Origin: Echinarachnius parma
Lineage: Eukaryota; Echinodermata; Echinoidea; Clypeasteroida; Echinarachniidae
Reading direction: 5' to 3'
Length of the DNA: 64,000 bases
NCBI GenBank assembly: GCA_037951105.1
Contig: JBAMJV010004331.1
Coordinates: 1 to 64,000 of the forward strand
The notes below the pieces were generated by a model. That model was not told the DNA's origin. It worked only from the letters and a program-made list of their open reading frames with translations, and searched no databases. Of this stretch, positions 34,671 to 45,285 are shown one piece after another. A program made the position numbers and the translations under genes. Position 1 is the first letter of the stretch; each line of letters begins with the position of its first letter.

Positions 34671-34889
34671 ATTAAATAAATAAGATTTAGAAAAGAATTT
34701 GATTTCTTTTAAGCAATGTTGCCTTTAAAAAATGATTCTGAGCAGTGTGGACTCAAGGGGATCAATCTTACTCTAATTGCCGTGGCTGTATGGGGGTGGG
34801 GGAGTTAGATTTTGCTGCTTGATATCAGTCCAGAATATCTTAATTCTAACATTGTATTTGTCTAAATTGTATGTATTTCATCATAAATA

Positions 34890-35115
34890 GCACCTAAGGG
34901 CAGGGGCGGATCTAGCTTTTTGCTAAGGGGAGGGGGGGGGGGTTGACCCAATGACGATGCGGAGCATCGTCCACGAGCCGCGAATCGGCGATTTTTATTT
35001 GCTATTTTGAACCCACGTAGTGATGTCTTATTGCTAAGGGGGGGGGGGGGGGGGGTGACAGAATGACGATGGGGAGGGTGGGGGGGGGGTGTCCCCCCTC
35101 CCCCGTGAGGGAGCA
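34890..35115. mobile_element. Possible hAT-like end plus G-rich tracts
   Basis: CAGGGGCGGATCTAGCTTTT at 34902 is the kind of terminus seen on many hAT elements, followed by G tracts. I could not find the partner end or a target duplication. Confidence 0.35.
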
Positions 35116-35249
35116 TTTGCATTTTTTAAATTGAAACTGTGCAATCTGAGTTGTCTTGTCTTACTCTCTTTTCCAATCGAATTAGATAAAAGCTATGATT
35201 TAAATTGATTTGGGAGGGGGCCATGACACCCCCACCCCACCAGTACGCC

Positions 35250-35370
<121 letters not shown>

Positions 35371-35419
35371 ACGCACACACACATATACATACACACACAC
35401 ACAATTCGACGGCAATCCC

Positions 35420-35815
35420 TATTTCATTTTCGGATTAACGAACCCTAATTCATTTTCGGACTAACAAACCTTCGGAATAACGAACCCGATTTCATTTTAG
35501 GAATAGCGAACCTTCGGAATAGCGAACCTTCGGAATAACGAACCTTCGGAATAACGAACCTTCGAAATAACGAACCCGATTTCATTTTAGGAATAGCGAA
35601 CCTTCGGAATAAAGAACCTTCGGAATAAAGAACCTTCGGAATAGCGAACCCGATTTCATTTTAGGAATAGCGAACCTTCGAAATAACGAACCTTCGGAAT
35701 AACGAACCTTCGGAATAATGCAACAAATGTTCGGATTAACGAACCCTATTTCATTTTCGGATTAACGAACACTCAAGTATAGGAAATTTGCGGGTTCGGA
35801 ATAACGAACCGCACC
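35420..35815 (-). repeat. Minisatellite GGTTCGTTATTCCGAA, inverse array
   Basis: Units read TTCGGAATAACGAACC on the plus strand with ATTTCATTTTAGGAATAGCG variants. Together with 34386-34670 it makes a mirrored arrangement. Confidence 0.95.
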
Positions 35816-36059
35816 CGTGTTTTATTTAGATATCTGTAATACGTATGACTTGTTTAGTGAATAAACCTTTGAAAAGAAAGGTGGGTGTTATGTCTCTTGC
35901 TTTTTTGTTTAGGTTGTAAGAAATTTCATATGGTGATCTACCGATGACTAATTTGGCTTTCTGATTTAGCGTCTTCCCTTTCTTTCATAATTAGGCCTAT
36001 ATATATCATGTATATGTGCAGTTAATGTAAAAACAGAAATCATAACACAAGTACAGACA

Positions 36060-36165
36060 TACATACGCACGCACGCACTCACACATACGCACATACCCAT
36101 GTACAAACACACATACACGTACGCATAGACGCAAACACACTCACACGCACATGCATAAACACATT
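36060..36165. repeat. Imperfect CA/CGCA-rich simple repeat
   Basis: ACATACGCACGCACGCACTC and similar. Explains the cysteine- and valine-rich minus ORF. Confidence 0.85.
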
Positions 36166-36240
36166 ACACGAAAACACAAAAGCTATACACGCTATATTTG
36201 TTTTGTATGTTTCTTTGTTTTTCATTATTTTGCTGTTTAG

Positions 36241-36405
36241 GGCCCTCGTTGCAGAAAGAGATACAATCAACTGTAAATTGCAATTTATTGGAAGTCCGGT
36301 CAGAAAATAAACGCGTTTCAATCGATCAGATTTGCGCATTTCGAACAGATGTTCTAAAGATGGTTCTAACTTACAATCGATTGTATCTCTTTCTACAACG
36401 GGGCT
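36241..36405. mobile_element. Short MITE with GTTGCAGAAAGAGATACAAT ends
   Basis: Left CGTTGCAGAAAGAGATACAA and right TTGTATCTCTTTCTACAACG are inverted. About 165 bases, non-coding. A PIF/Harbinger type is possible but not shown by the target site. Confidence 0.7.
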
Positions 36406-37140
36406 GATACACAAACAGACATCTCATAATTACTGACACATAATAAACAACATGAAACGAATTCCCATGTTAAATGGCGTGCTTGGTTTATTTTATTTAA
36501 TCGAATTGCCCCTTCACTCATATGTAATAATGTAAACATTAAATGACGTGCATGTTTTATTCAACAAGATCGTAACGCCCGTAAACATCTACGTAAAATG
36601 TACGTACCATTCACATTAATTCGGCTTGTAGATCTCTAATGACTCTTTATGATGCGGAATTTAACAGTGGATTGAAATTGGACAAACATGTACAATGCTA
36701 CATAAAAGTATAAGATCGGGTAAATGCATACAACTGATTCAAATTTGATATCTACATGTATATAATTATAGTTATAGTGATTGGTGATCAAATAAATAAT
36801 CGATCCAATGAAACAACTTACCAAGTAAACTATATTGAATTATTGTTAGAGAAATAACAAAGGCAAAAATAATTCGAAAAGAAATAGATAATTGATGAGA
36901 ATATTCACAAAATAATCAAAAGGCAACAAAATTAATTCGTGTACACCTAGCTATAGGGTCTTCATCAACTGTTACAATGATTACGCAAATTAGCCACAAC
37001 AAATTAAATTTATTTTGGTGCTTAAATTGCGTTGTTATTACATTTAATGTAAAGTGCTGTTTTGAAGGAAATAAAGAGTAATGTAATATGTTTGTAATTA
37101 ATTCAAACATATAGGGAAACTGACCAAGAATATATTGTGA
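36406..37140. other. AT-rich intergenic stretch
   Basis: 37020-37080 resembles 12500-12600 ('ATGTAAAATATTG', 'AATAAAGAGTA'). No gene seen. Confidence 0.4.
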
Positions 37141-37163
37141 TTAAAAGTGAGCAAAGAAAAATG

Positions 37164-37236
37164 GGATTCCAACGGGATTCGAACCCGAGACCTCCGGATT
37201 GCTAGACCGGTGCTCTACCGACTGAGCTATAGAAAA
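37164..37236 (-). tRNA. tRNA-Ala(AGC)-like gene, copy 1
   Basis: A 73-base cloverleaf on the minus strand: TAGCTCAGTCGGTAGAGC D-arm, CCGGT/TCCGG anticodon stem with loop CTAGCAA (AGC), and TTCGAAT T-loop with 4 of 5 T-stem pairs. The acceptor stem pairs at only 5 of 7 positions, so a functional alanine tRNA is doubtful. A TTTTT run follows at once, a pol III stop. Confidence 0.55.
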
Positions 37237-37454
37237 CCCTACGACGGCGTTCTTCCCAGAAACCCCTTAATTCAACTTTGCTCAAGTAGTCAGAAGCTTT
37301 ATAAACCTGACATAAACCCGAAGCGGATTAAAATCAACTTGGGGATAAATGCGAGGGATCGCCGAAGCGATACAGCTTTTTATAATAATTAATTCAAACA
37401 TATAGGGAAACTGACCAAGAATATATTGTGATTAAAAGTGAGCAAAGAAAAATG

Positions 37455-37527
37455 GGATTCCAACGGGATTCGAACCCGAGACCTCCGGATTTCTAGACCG
37501 GTGCTCTACCGACTGAGCTATAGAAAA
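37455..37527 (-). tRNA. tRNA-like gene, copy 2, anticodon AGA
   Basis: Identical to copy 1 except the anticodon loop reads CTAGAAA, which would change AGC (Ala) to AGA (Ser). Confidence 0.5.
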
Positions 37528-37745
37528 CCCTACGACGGCGTTCTTCCCAGAAACCCCTTAATTCAACTTTGCTCAAGTAGTCAGAAGCTTTATAAACCTG
37601 ACATAAACCCGAAGCGGATTAAAATCAACTTGGGGATAAATGCGAGGGATCGCCGAAGCGATACAGCTTTTTATAATAATTAATTCAAACATATAGGGAA
37701 ACTGACCAAGAATATATTGTGATTAAAAGTGAGCAATGAAAAATG

Positions 37746-37818
37746 GGATTCCAACGGGATTCGAACCCGAGACCTCCGGATTGCTAGACCGGTGCTCTAC
37801 CGACTGAGCTATAGAAAA
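37746..37818 (-). tRNA. tRNA-Ala(AGC)-like gene, copy 3
   Basis: Same as copy 1, followed by the TTTTT stop. It lies just before the inversion point. Confidence 0.55.
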
Positions 37819-38048
37819 CCCTACGACGGCGTTCTTCCCAGAAACCGCTTTTAATCACAATATATTCTTGGTCAGTTTCCCTATATGTTTGAATTAATTA
37901 TTATAAAAAGCTGTATTGCTTCGGCGATCCCTCGCATTTACCCCAAGTTGATTTTAATCCGCTTCGGGTTTATGTCAGGTTTATAAAGCTTCTGACTACT
38001 TGAGCAAAGTTGAATTAAGGGGTTTCTGGGAAGAACGCCGTCGTAGGG

Positions 38049-38121
38049 TTTTCTATAGCTCAGTCGGTAGAGCACCGGTCTAGCAATCCGGAGGTCTCGG
38101 GTTCGAATCGTGTTGGAATCC
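38049..38121 (+). tRNA. tRNA-Ala(AGC)-like gene, copy 4 (inverted)
   Basis: Same D-arm and anticodon as copy 1. The T-stem is further damaged (CGTGT instead of CCCGT). A TTTTT run follows. Confidence 0.5.
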
Positions 38122-38269
38122 CATTTTTCTTTGCTCACTTTTAATCGTAATATGTTTGTATTTTGTTTTATGTCAACATGCAAGTTAAACTGCAGGGCGC
38201 CTTTGTAAAGCAGTTTTGCATAACTGAACAGGCCTACCCTGTAGTATACAATAAATAAAACAAATACAA

Positions 38270-39060
38270 TTAAATAAAGTACGGTTTTTTCTTTTAGTAA
38301 ATGTTTGGATGGTTTTAAACGAATGTCAAAGTATATTTAGTAGGAGTACTTTAAAACGAATTAGAATGTTTCCCCTCCCAAGTGCTTGCATATTATTATA
38401 CTTGCGACATTCGATAATGGCCCGGGTACTTCTCGTGGGTACCCACGGAATCAATTCCACAAGGTACATATTGGAGTAACAGTTCGTTCGTTACTAAAGT
38501 CCAGATTGGACTGTGTTTAATTTATCCTTCATAACATTAAAGTCATATCACTAACATACTGAGTAATTACTTCAAGTATATGCATAATTATATAAGCCCA
38601 AGCTGCGCCATATCATGACCTTAATAAAGTGTTCCATTAACTTTGTACAAATCCAACCAAAATCACTTGGAGCTTTCACACTTATTTTGAAACATTCACA
38701 GTTGTTTGGCTTATGGTAACAGAATAATGAAATTGGTCTTGATTTTTTCAAATGTCTCCATAATTATGGATATATTAAAGTAGTCAAGACTATCCGAATT
38801 CGGATATATATTTCACTAAAAATAATTTAAACAAATTAGACATTGATTGTCCTCTGTTTGTTCACTAGCTAAACTTTATATTTTTTCTATGACATTCTCA
38901 CATATCATTCTCAAGAATATTATTTTTGGGGAAAGATAAACATTTTATGGATCACTTTAATGGAAGCTTCCCGGTATGCCCGACTCCCGGGGGTGTCACA
39001 ATACATTGGCCGTGTATGCATGATCATTCACTTACAAACTGCGCATGCGCCAATTTCTGA
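38270..39060. repeat. Unit-3 copy of duplicated non-coding flank
   Basis: 38403-38480 matches 2515-2600 and 13035-13110. 38930-39030 matches the 3' flanks of genes A and B. The match stops near 39035 and resumes near 53260, so about 14 kb was inserted. Confidence 0.65.
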
Positions 39061-39270
39061 GACGAAAATTGATTTACCAAGATTGTACCCGGAAGTCATC
39101 GCTGTCATCGATTTTGTGTGTTGTTCTATGGACCTTTCGTGCAATTATTGTCACATTGGAAACGTGTTTTCACGGGAAATTTGGCTCGAAGTCATAAATG
39201 TTTTTCAGAATCATTCATAATGGACATCTCATATAGGTAAGACTGATTTTTTTAAATGTATTCGTTCTAT

Positions 39271-39675
39271 TTATTTACGGATTTGAACAAAATACCAACG
39301 TTCATATCGTACCCAGTCCCAGGTCCCCTCGCGAGCTGGCTGCCTGAGGCCTCTGCAGCGCAGACGTACGGGGGCCAACTCCGGTGACTGATGCACGGAC
39401 CAAACAAGGGCAACAAGCTCATCTTTCCGGCCAGAAACTTTCAACTTTCGTTTTCTCAGAAAGTCTCTCAGTCGAGGGACGGTCCACAGACGAATGTCGT
39501 CTATCGATGTAGCCTGGTCATCATCCATGTCGATGTCAAAATGCCGAAATTTAAGAGAAAACTTATCGTGATCACAAACGTAAACGTAACAAAACACAAG
39601 GAGAATGCACGCACGCGCGGTAAATTCTGCATAGAGCTCTGGGGGGGTATTCTGAAAGCTCATTTTACTTTTCAT
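39271..39675 (-). CDS. SAP-domain ORF (putative, partial)
   Basis: 134 codons on the minus strand. The middle has WTVPRLRDFLRKRKLKVSG followed by RKDELVALVW, a good match to the SAP helix-turn-helix DNA-binding motif (leading hydrophobics, R/K-rich turn, G-x-K-x-E-L-V). Single SAP domains of this kind often begin longer proteins of invertebrate transposons, some with SWIM or YqaJ nuclease domains. No such partner is visible nearby, so this may be a first exon or a relic. The start could be the internal MDDDQATS methionine. Confidence 0.5.
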   Translation of the reverse strand: MKSKMSFQNTPPELYAEFTARACILLVFCYVYVCDHDKFSLKFRHFDIDMDDDQATSIDDIRLWTVPRLRDFLRKRKLKVSGRKDELVALVWSVHQSPELAPVRLRCRGLRQPAREGTWDWVRYERWYFVQIRK

Positions 39676-41278
39676 TTAAATATGCACTTAAGTCTATGAT
39701 TTAATTGCACGCTGATTGAGTGGAAAATCGGTATTCTGAAAGCTCAATCAGCGTTCAATTAACTTCTGCGCGACTATCTTAAGTTCCTCCCACCTCATTA
39801 ATATTCCATCCAATCAAATAGGCTGTTACAAGATTTTTACGCGCACTAACGCGCATGTGACCTCCTTCTTGGCATGGCCCTCTGCTCTAATCTCTACGAC
39901 AGGGTGACATGAGAAATAAAACATTGAACATTGAACATTGAACATTGAACATCTAGCGTTGAAAATCACTCCTTATTTGTTTTCACTGTGATAATTCTGA
40001 AATAAATTGTAACTATATCATATAATGCCTGCATAGTCATTGTATCACACCTTTGATTGAAAGAAATATTACTTTGTAAATATTGTGTAATTTGTAGCTA
40101 TGTTATTTTATTCAACGAGACATTTCCTGTAAGTCAATATCTTCAATACCCCTGTCTAGGATGAAAAGGTATTAATAACAAATCATTTCATTTTAATGTT
40201 AATTGCAGCAATATGAAATCAATCGACATGTCGGTTACTATAGGACATTAAATTTTAATGATGAACATTTGCATATTTCTGTTACTGAAATTAAACTTAA
40301 TTAATTTGGATAAGATACATCCTTCAACATTTTTGTCTTCCTCCAAAATAAGTGGTTATAACTTCAATTTATGAAACCATGTACCCTAGGCCATGATGAT
40401 GAAATCATCAGATTTTAACTTTACGCTGTTTTTATAAAGGATACATTTAATATAAAAAGTGAATATTGTTTGCAAGTTTTGATATTTATATCATTCAAAT
40501 ACCTCCAATATTTGTCTGATTTTATTTGTGAATTAAAAGTCCATCTAATAGATGCAACGTGTATAACATAAAAGGTTATGATGATTTAGTTATCCCTAGA
40601 AGCAAATAATCTTTACTAATATCATTTTAGCATAATTTTCTTTCTTTTATAAAATAAAATACTTATGTTGTTATTATTGCTGTAATCAGATAATATTTGA
40701 CATAATCACAAAGTATATATGGTATCTCTATACATTCTTGAATAATGTGAGGGACATGAAATATAAACCGTTATGAAATAGAAGCATACACACTGATGCA
40801 TTGTAATGGAAAGAAGATAATGTTACCATTATTCACCATCATTATGCTTGTTCAAAAGTAGACTTTTAAACAATATTATGTGAATCTTTGTTGTCTAATG
40901 CAATATCCTATCTCTGTGATAGCGATTCGATATGCGTCATTATGTGCGAGAAAACCCCAGCCATGCTGGGATGTGAACTCGTGGTTCAAATTTACTCTCT
41001 CCCGGTGCTAGTTATGACTTATGAGAGGTATTAGCTCTTTTAACTTTTTCATTAACTTTAGACTTAAATGACCGCTAATTAAGCTTTCAGAATACCAATT
41101 TGCAATTAAATTGCGCGTAATAAGATGTGCGCAGATTACACAACTGCGCGTAATGATTTCCCGCCAAACGCTTGTTACCATGGTAGTTAAATGATTGAGA
41201 AGTTAATTTGGCTTTCAGAATACGAAAACGCTGAGTGAACGCTGATTGAGTGCTAATTTGCTTTCAGAATACCGCCCC
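39642..41278. mobile_element. TIR element with GGTATTCTGAAAGC ends (~1.64 kb)
   Basis: GGGGGTATTCTGAAAGC at the left and GCTTTCAGAATACCGCCCC at the right. The same motif is repeated just inside each end (39730, 41083, 41210), together with CAATCAGCGTTCA. Non-coding, with two LINE 3' ends inside. Superfamily unknown. Confidence 0.7.
39880..40195 (+). mobile_element. LINE 3' ends inside the GGTATTCTGAAAGC element
   Basis: 39915-39952 is AATAAA followed by (ATTGAAC)5, a LINE-style tail. 39955-40195 matches the 3' UTR of the LINE at 45286-49192 (TTACTTTGTAAATATT, CAATGAGACATTTC-like, GGTATTAATAA) and ends CATTTCATT. Confidence 0.7.
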
Positions 41279-41856
41279 TGTACTTTAAATGCGTGCGTCA
41301 CAGGCTGTGCCGTAAACGTACGCGTAAAGTCTCAATTTTAGGTACAATCTTCCGAAAACCCGGTTACGTCCGTTGCCCCATGGTCTAACTACAAACTCCC
41401 TTATTCCGACGTTTTTTTTACTGTGACTATTACCAAAGACGCTTAATGGAAAGACCGACCACTGTACAATTATCCTGTACAAAGTGAATGGGCAGAGCGC
41501 GATGTGCAAAATTAACACGCACTTTGATACGCAGGCTATTCATTATGACGTCACAATAACAATGTTTACTTCGCCTGACTAAAAATAACTTCAAGATGAC
41601 GTGATAAAGTTTGATGAACCCGAATTTGCATATCACGCGTGAAATTTGTTTTACGCACTTGGTTACGCGTACAATAATAATGAATAAAATAAAGACAGTG
41701 CGCGGACTGGGCGCGCGTTATGATTAAAATACGCAGGTAGCCATTTTTTCGAGAGCTTGGTCCGACGTCACTCAAGTAGGACATAGGATAATGTAGGCAC
41801 GCATCTTAAATCTGTCCATGTCCCACACGTAAACGATAGTATTAATATATTAGGAA
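41279..41856. other. Unassigned stretch between two TIR elements
   Basis: Richer in CG than its surroundings (GCGCGCGTT, CACGCG). Minus-strand ORFs show no recognisable domain. Confidence 0.4.
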
Positions 41857-44800
41857 TGAGTGATTTCAAGTACGGTGCTGGTGTTGGTGTTGGTGTTACC
41901 GCAACACTAACACCAGCCTCTAGCACCGTACTTGAAATGCCTCGGTGTTAGAGATTTGACCTCGGATCCGTGACGGCTTTCCGACTTCCGCATCCGGTAG
42001 TCGGTGTCGAGCGTCGTCTGCTGAACCGAGCTACGCAGTCGGTGTTAACGATTTGCATGCAATTTCCCTATTCACTAACACTAACCCCTAGGGATTAAGA
42101 AAAACGTCATTTCAAGTTCGGTGTTGGCGATTTTAGAGTTATCGTAAGAAGAATAGTTTAGTAATTGTAAACGTTTTAATGTAAACCTATCAAATTCCAC
42201 TTAAATTATTGATTCAAGTCATATTTTAAGCGATTGCTGTTTAATTGTGGATTGAAAAAAGAGGACTATTTATCTTCAAATTAGTATGACTATGAACTGC
42301 AAACCGTGAAATGATCACAGCTTTTACAAGTTTTGCATATTATTTTTAGTTATCATTATTTGTGGTTAATGTACATTAATTAATTGATTATCATTGGTAT
42401 TAGTAATAGTCATTAAATATTATTATAATTATTGTTAGTAGTAGTAGAATATATCGATGACACAAACAAACAATACCACATCATAATGATGAAAAACAAC
42501 AATTAATCGTACTCGCTAAATCTGTTATAGTGATAAACACATTTTATCGTAGTAAGGGTAATTAAGTATGGTTGTAGGCTATGCCATCGATGATTACTAC
42601 ATGAGTTGATAAATCCGTACAAGGTCTGATCACGAGTCTAATTTATGGTAATTAATTAGGGTACGCGAAATTCAAACTAAACGTAAACATGAAATAGTTA
42701 CAGTATTTATAGTAGTAAACGTAGGTACATGGAGCTGGAGCGGATCGTCGCGTCATACTCTTAATTTTCCAATCATGCCAATTGGATTTTATTAGTATTA
42801 GTATTACCATCATCAGTTTGCTGAAAATATATGGACTATATTATGTAATGTAAGTCACTTGTAAATTATGATTATATCGATATTTGGAATCTTGACTAGA
42901 GTTAGACTAAACTAGTCATACTCATAATGCCTAATGCTTAATCAATGGCAATGCCATGCAATGCTTCGCCTTCGACATGATGATGTCAATGTCATGATTT
43001 TGTTTACAGTAATTATGTTGTGTTGACTGCTAGTTCTAGTATTAATGACTTTTGGTGGCGCTAATTGTAACTAATATTAATTGAATTTTTTTCCCTGTAA
43101 AAGGCTGTAGCAGTAACGTTGAAAGTTTGATTCTTAATCTTAAGTTAAAGTGAAAATTACGGTAGCCCTGGCCCTGGCCTTTTTTGCTGGTTTTAGATTC
43201 ACAACTGAGCAGCTGAGTCTGAGAGCTAATAGGTAATAGAGATGCATGATTGAGTCCGATTTATAATAAATGAAAACCCAAGTCAAAACTAGCCTATTAA
43301 AGCACTAGATACTAGACAATTGCCTTACTCTGTAGATAGTGACTAGGCTAGTCACATATAATTCGGAGTAATTGACTGTAATTTATGACGCTACTCTAGT
43401 ACTTTTACTTTTAGTAGTCTTTTCTCTAGTCAGTCACTGTAGCCGTAGGCAGCCGGCCTAGGCTATAGCCCTAGCTAGAGGCTAGGCCTAATTAGTAATT
43501 AGGCTAGCCAGCTAGGCCTAGCTATAGAAGCTTTTTAAACTAGTGCGGCCTTACTAGTAAATAGACCTACAGCAGGCCCGTACTGGTAGTCAGGGGGGGG
43601 GGGGGGGGGGGGTGCGTTGGGTACGTACGTATCCCCCCCCCCCCCCCCCAAACAAAAACAAATCAGAAAGGTCCACTTTTTGCCGGTCTCGAGTCCACTT
43701 TTTACCGGTCTCGAGTCCACTTTGTATTGGTCTCGACCATCTGAACCGCGAGTCTCAGCCTGTGGTCTCGGCCTAACATTTTTGGCAAGTGGTCTCGGTC
43801 CTGTTTTTTTGTGTAAATTACGCACCTCCCGGCCCCATGAAAAATCCTGGCTACGGGCTTGAATAGTATTAATAGTATACTTATACTCTAGACTAGAGTA
43901 GTACTTATCATGTAACTACAACTACAAGTACAACTTTACAAGTACAAGATTAGAAATTTCGGGCTAGTTGTAAACACCGCCCTACATAACTTATAGAGTC
44001 TAGAATAATACAGATCGAAGAGCCAAAGCTATCTCTAGGACAGGAGTAGAGAATGGCAGTACTCTGACAGTAGGTCTAGATATAGATCTCTAGGCCTGGC
44101 CCTAGCCCTAGGCAGACTTAGGCGACTAGCTTGTATGACTGGGGCTACCTGTAGTACACATACTTGTTCGTTCAACTTTTAGTAAGTTCTCTAAAACCCT
44201 TTTGTCCTTTTTGAAATCTGCGACATCTTCATTTCAAAAGTTTCAATTTCTTGAAATACAAATTTAGCAAACAATTAATGGCAGTGCCAATATTTACATT
44301 AAAATTAATTATATCTATGGACTCGTTTGGGCTTAGATTAGCTAGGGAGGCATACTAATTTAAAATCATCATGATTTAGTCACCTGTTAAATTACCTTAT
44401 TCCTAGATCTATAATATAGGATGTACTCTCCGTTCTTAATTGTTACGTTTTGCAACCAATGGGGAAATGTTTAATAATTTATTATCAAGTATAGTTTACA
44501 AAGTATTCTAATTCGTGAATTTTATCTTTAAATCGGTTTGGATTTTACAATCTTATTAAAAGGAATATTATTTTTCCTAATAATAAAATAAACCATGATC
44601 ATGATGATAACTACTTAAATTTAAAATAATACTTTAGTTTGGTTGTTGGTTGTCTTCTTATTTTGCTCCAGCTTACTTATAATCAGGCAAAGACTAATTG
44701 ATGAGTGAGATTAATTGTCAATAGATAATTATGAATCCGTCATTTTGTTGGACAATTGTCTAGACTAAATAGAATATAAAAGCCTAGAGTACACTAACTA

Positions 44801-45285
44801 TATTGAGGTATATTGTCCCAATCACAGAACAATTGCGAATAAATAATGAAAGTTTGAGCTCGAAATCGAATTGACTTGTGCACAGGCGCTGCCAACGGAA
44901 GCTCACACGTCACGTCACTCACGCAAATCGTACCGAAACGCTCTAAAATTAAAAATAAAGTTTTTGACAAAAATTAGGCTAATTGTAAAATTGTACATAT
45001 TAGAAATGAGAGATCTTGATAAATACTCTCACGTCCATGGTAATTTTTGCCAGAGTACATTGATTTCGAGCTTCTTTAACGTGGGATATACACAATTTTT
45101 GTGCTTTTCGGACGGATAAATTATTTCTGTCGGCGTCCAGCTATCGATACGCTGGTGTTAGGGTATCGATACTTGGTATCGGTATCGTCGTTAATCTGAA
45201 CGCTGGTGTTAGAGCTCGGATTAACGGCATTAATGGGCTGCTAACACCAACACCAACACCAGCACCGTACTTGAAATCACCCATT
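41857..45285. mobile_element. TIR element with TGATTTCAAGTACGGTGCTG ends (3.43 kb)
   Basis: The left TGATTTCAAGTACGGTGCTG and then (GTGTTG)n is mirrored at the right by (CAACAC)n and then CAGCACCGTACTTGAAATCA. The inverted repeat is about 38 bases. A further inverse copy lies just inside the left end (41895-41940). The interior is AT-rich and non-coding, with a hAT-like insert. No transposase seen; superfamily unassigned. Confidence 0.75.
43573..43861. mobile_element. hAT-like MITE (289 bases)
   Basis: Left CAGGCCCGTACTGGTAGTCAGG-like end and right CCTGGCTACGGGCTTG are imperfect inverses. The interior has G and C tracts and repeated GGTCTCG text, like 19668-20237. I could not confirm a target duplication. 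Confidence 0.6.

Larger units (their letters stand above)
37147..38125. repeat. 291-base tandem repeat carrying tRNA-like genes, last copy inverted
   Basis: Units at about 37147 and 37438 are nearly identical across 291 bases. A third starts at about 37738, and from about 37855 the sequence turns into the inverse of the unit, ending with an inverted tRNA-like gene. The arrangement is head-to-tail and then a palindrome. Confidence 0.9.

Noticed and set aside
37147-38183. 81-codon ORFs repeated three times, looking like a conserved protein family
   Set aside because: They run through tRNA-like genes and their 291-base repeat; the match is DNA-level repeat identity.
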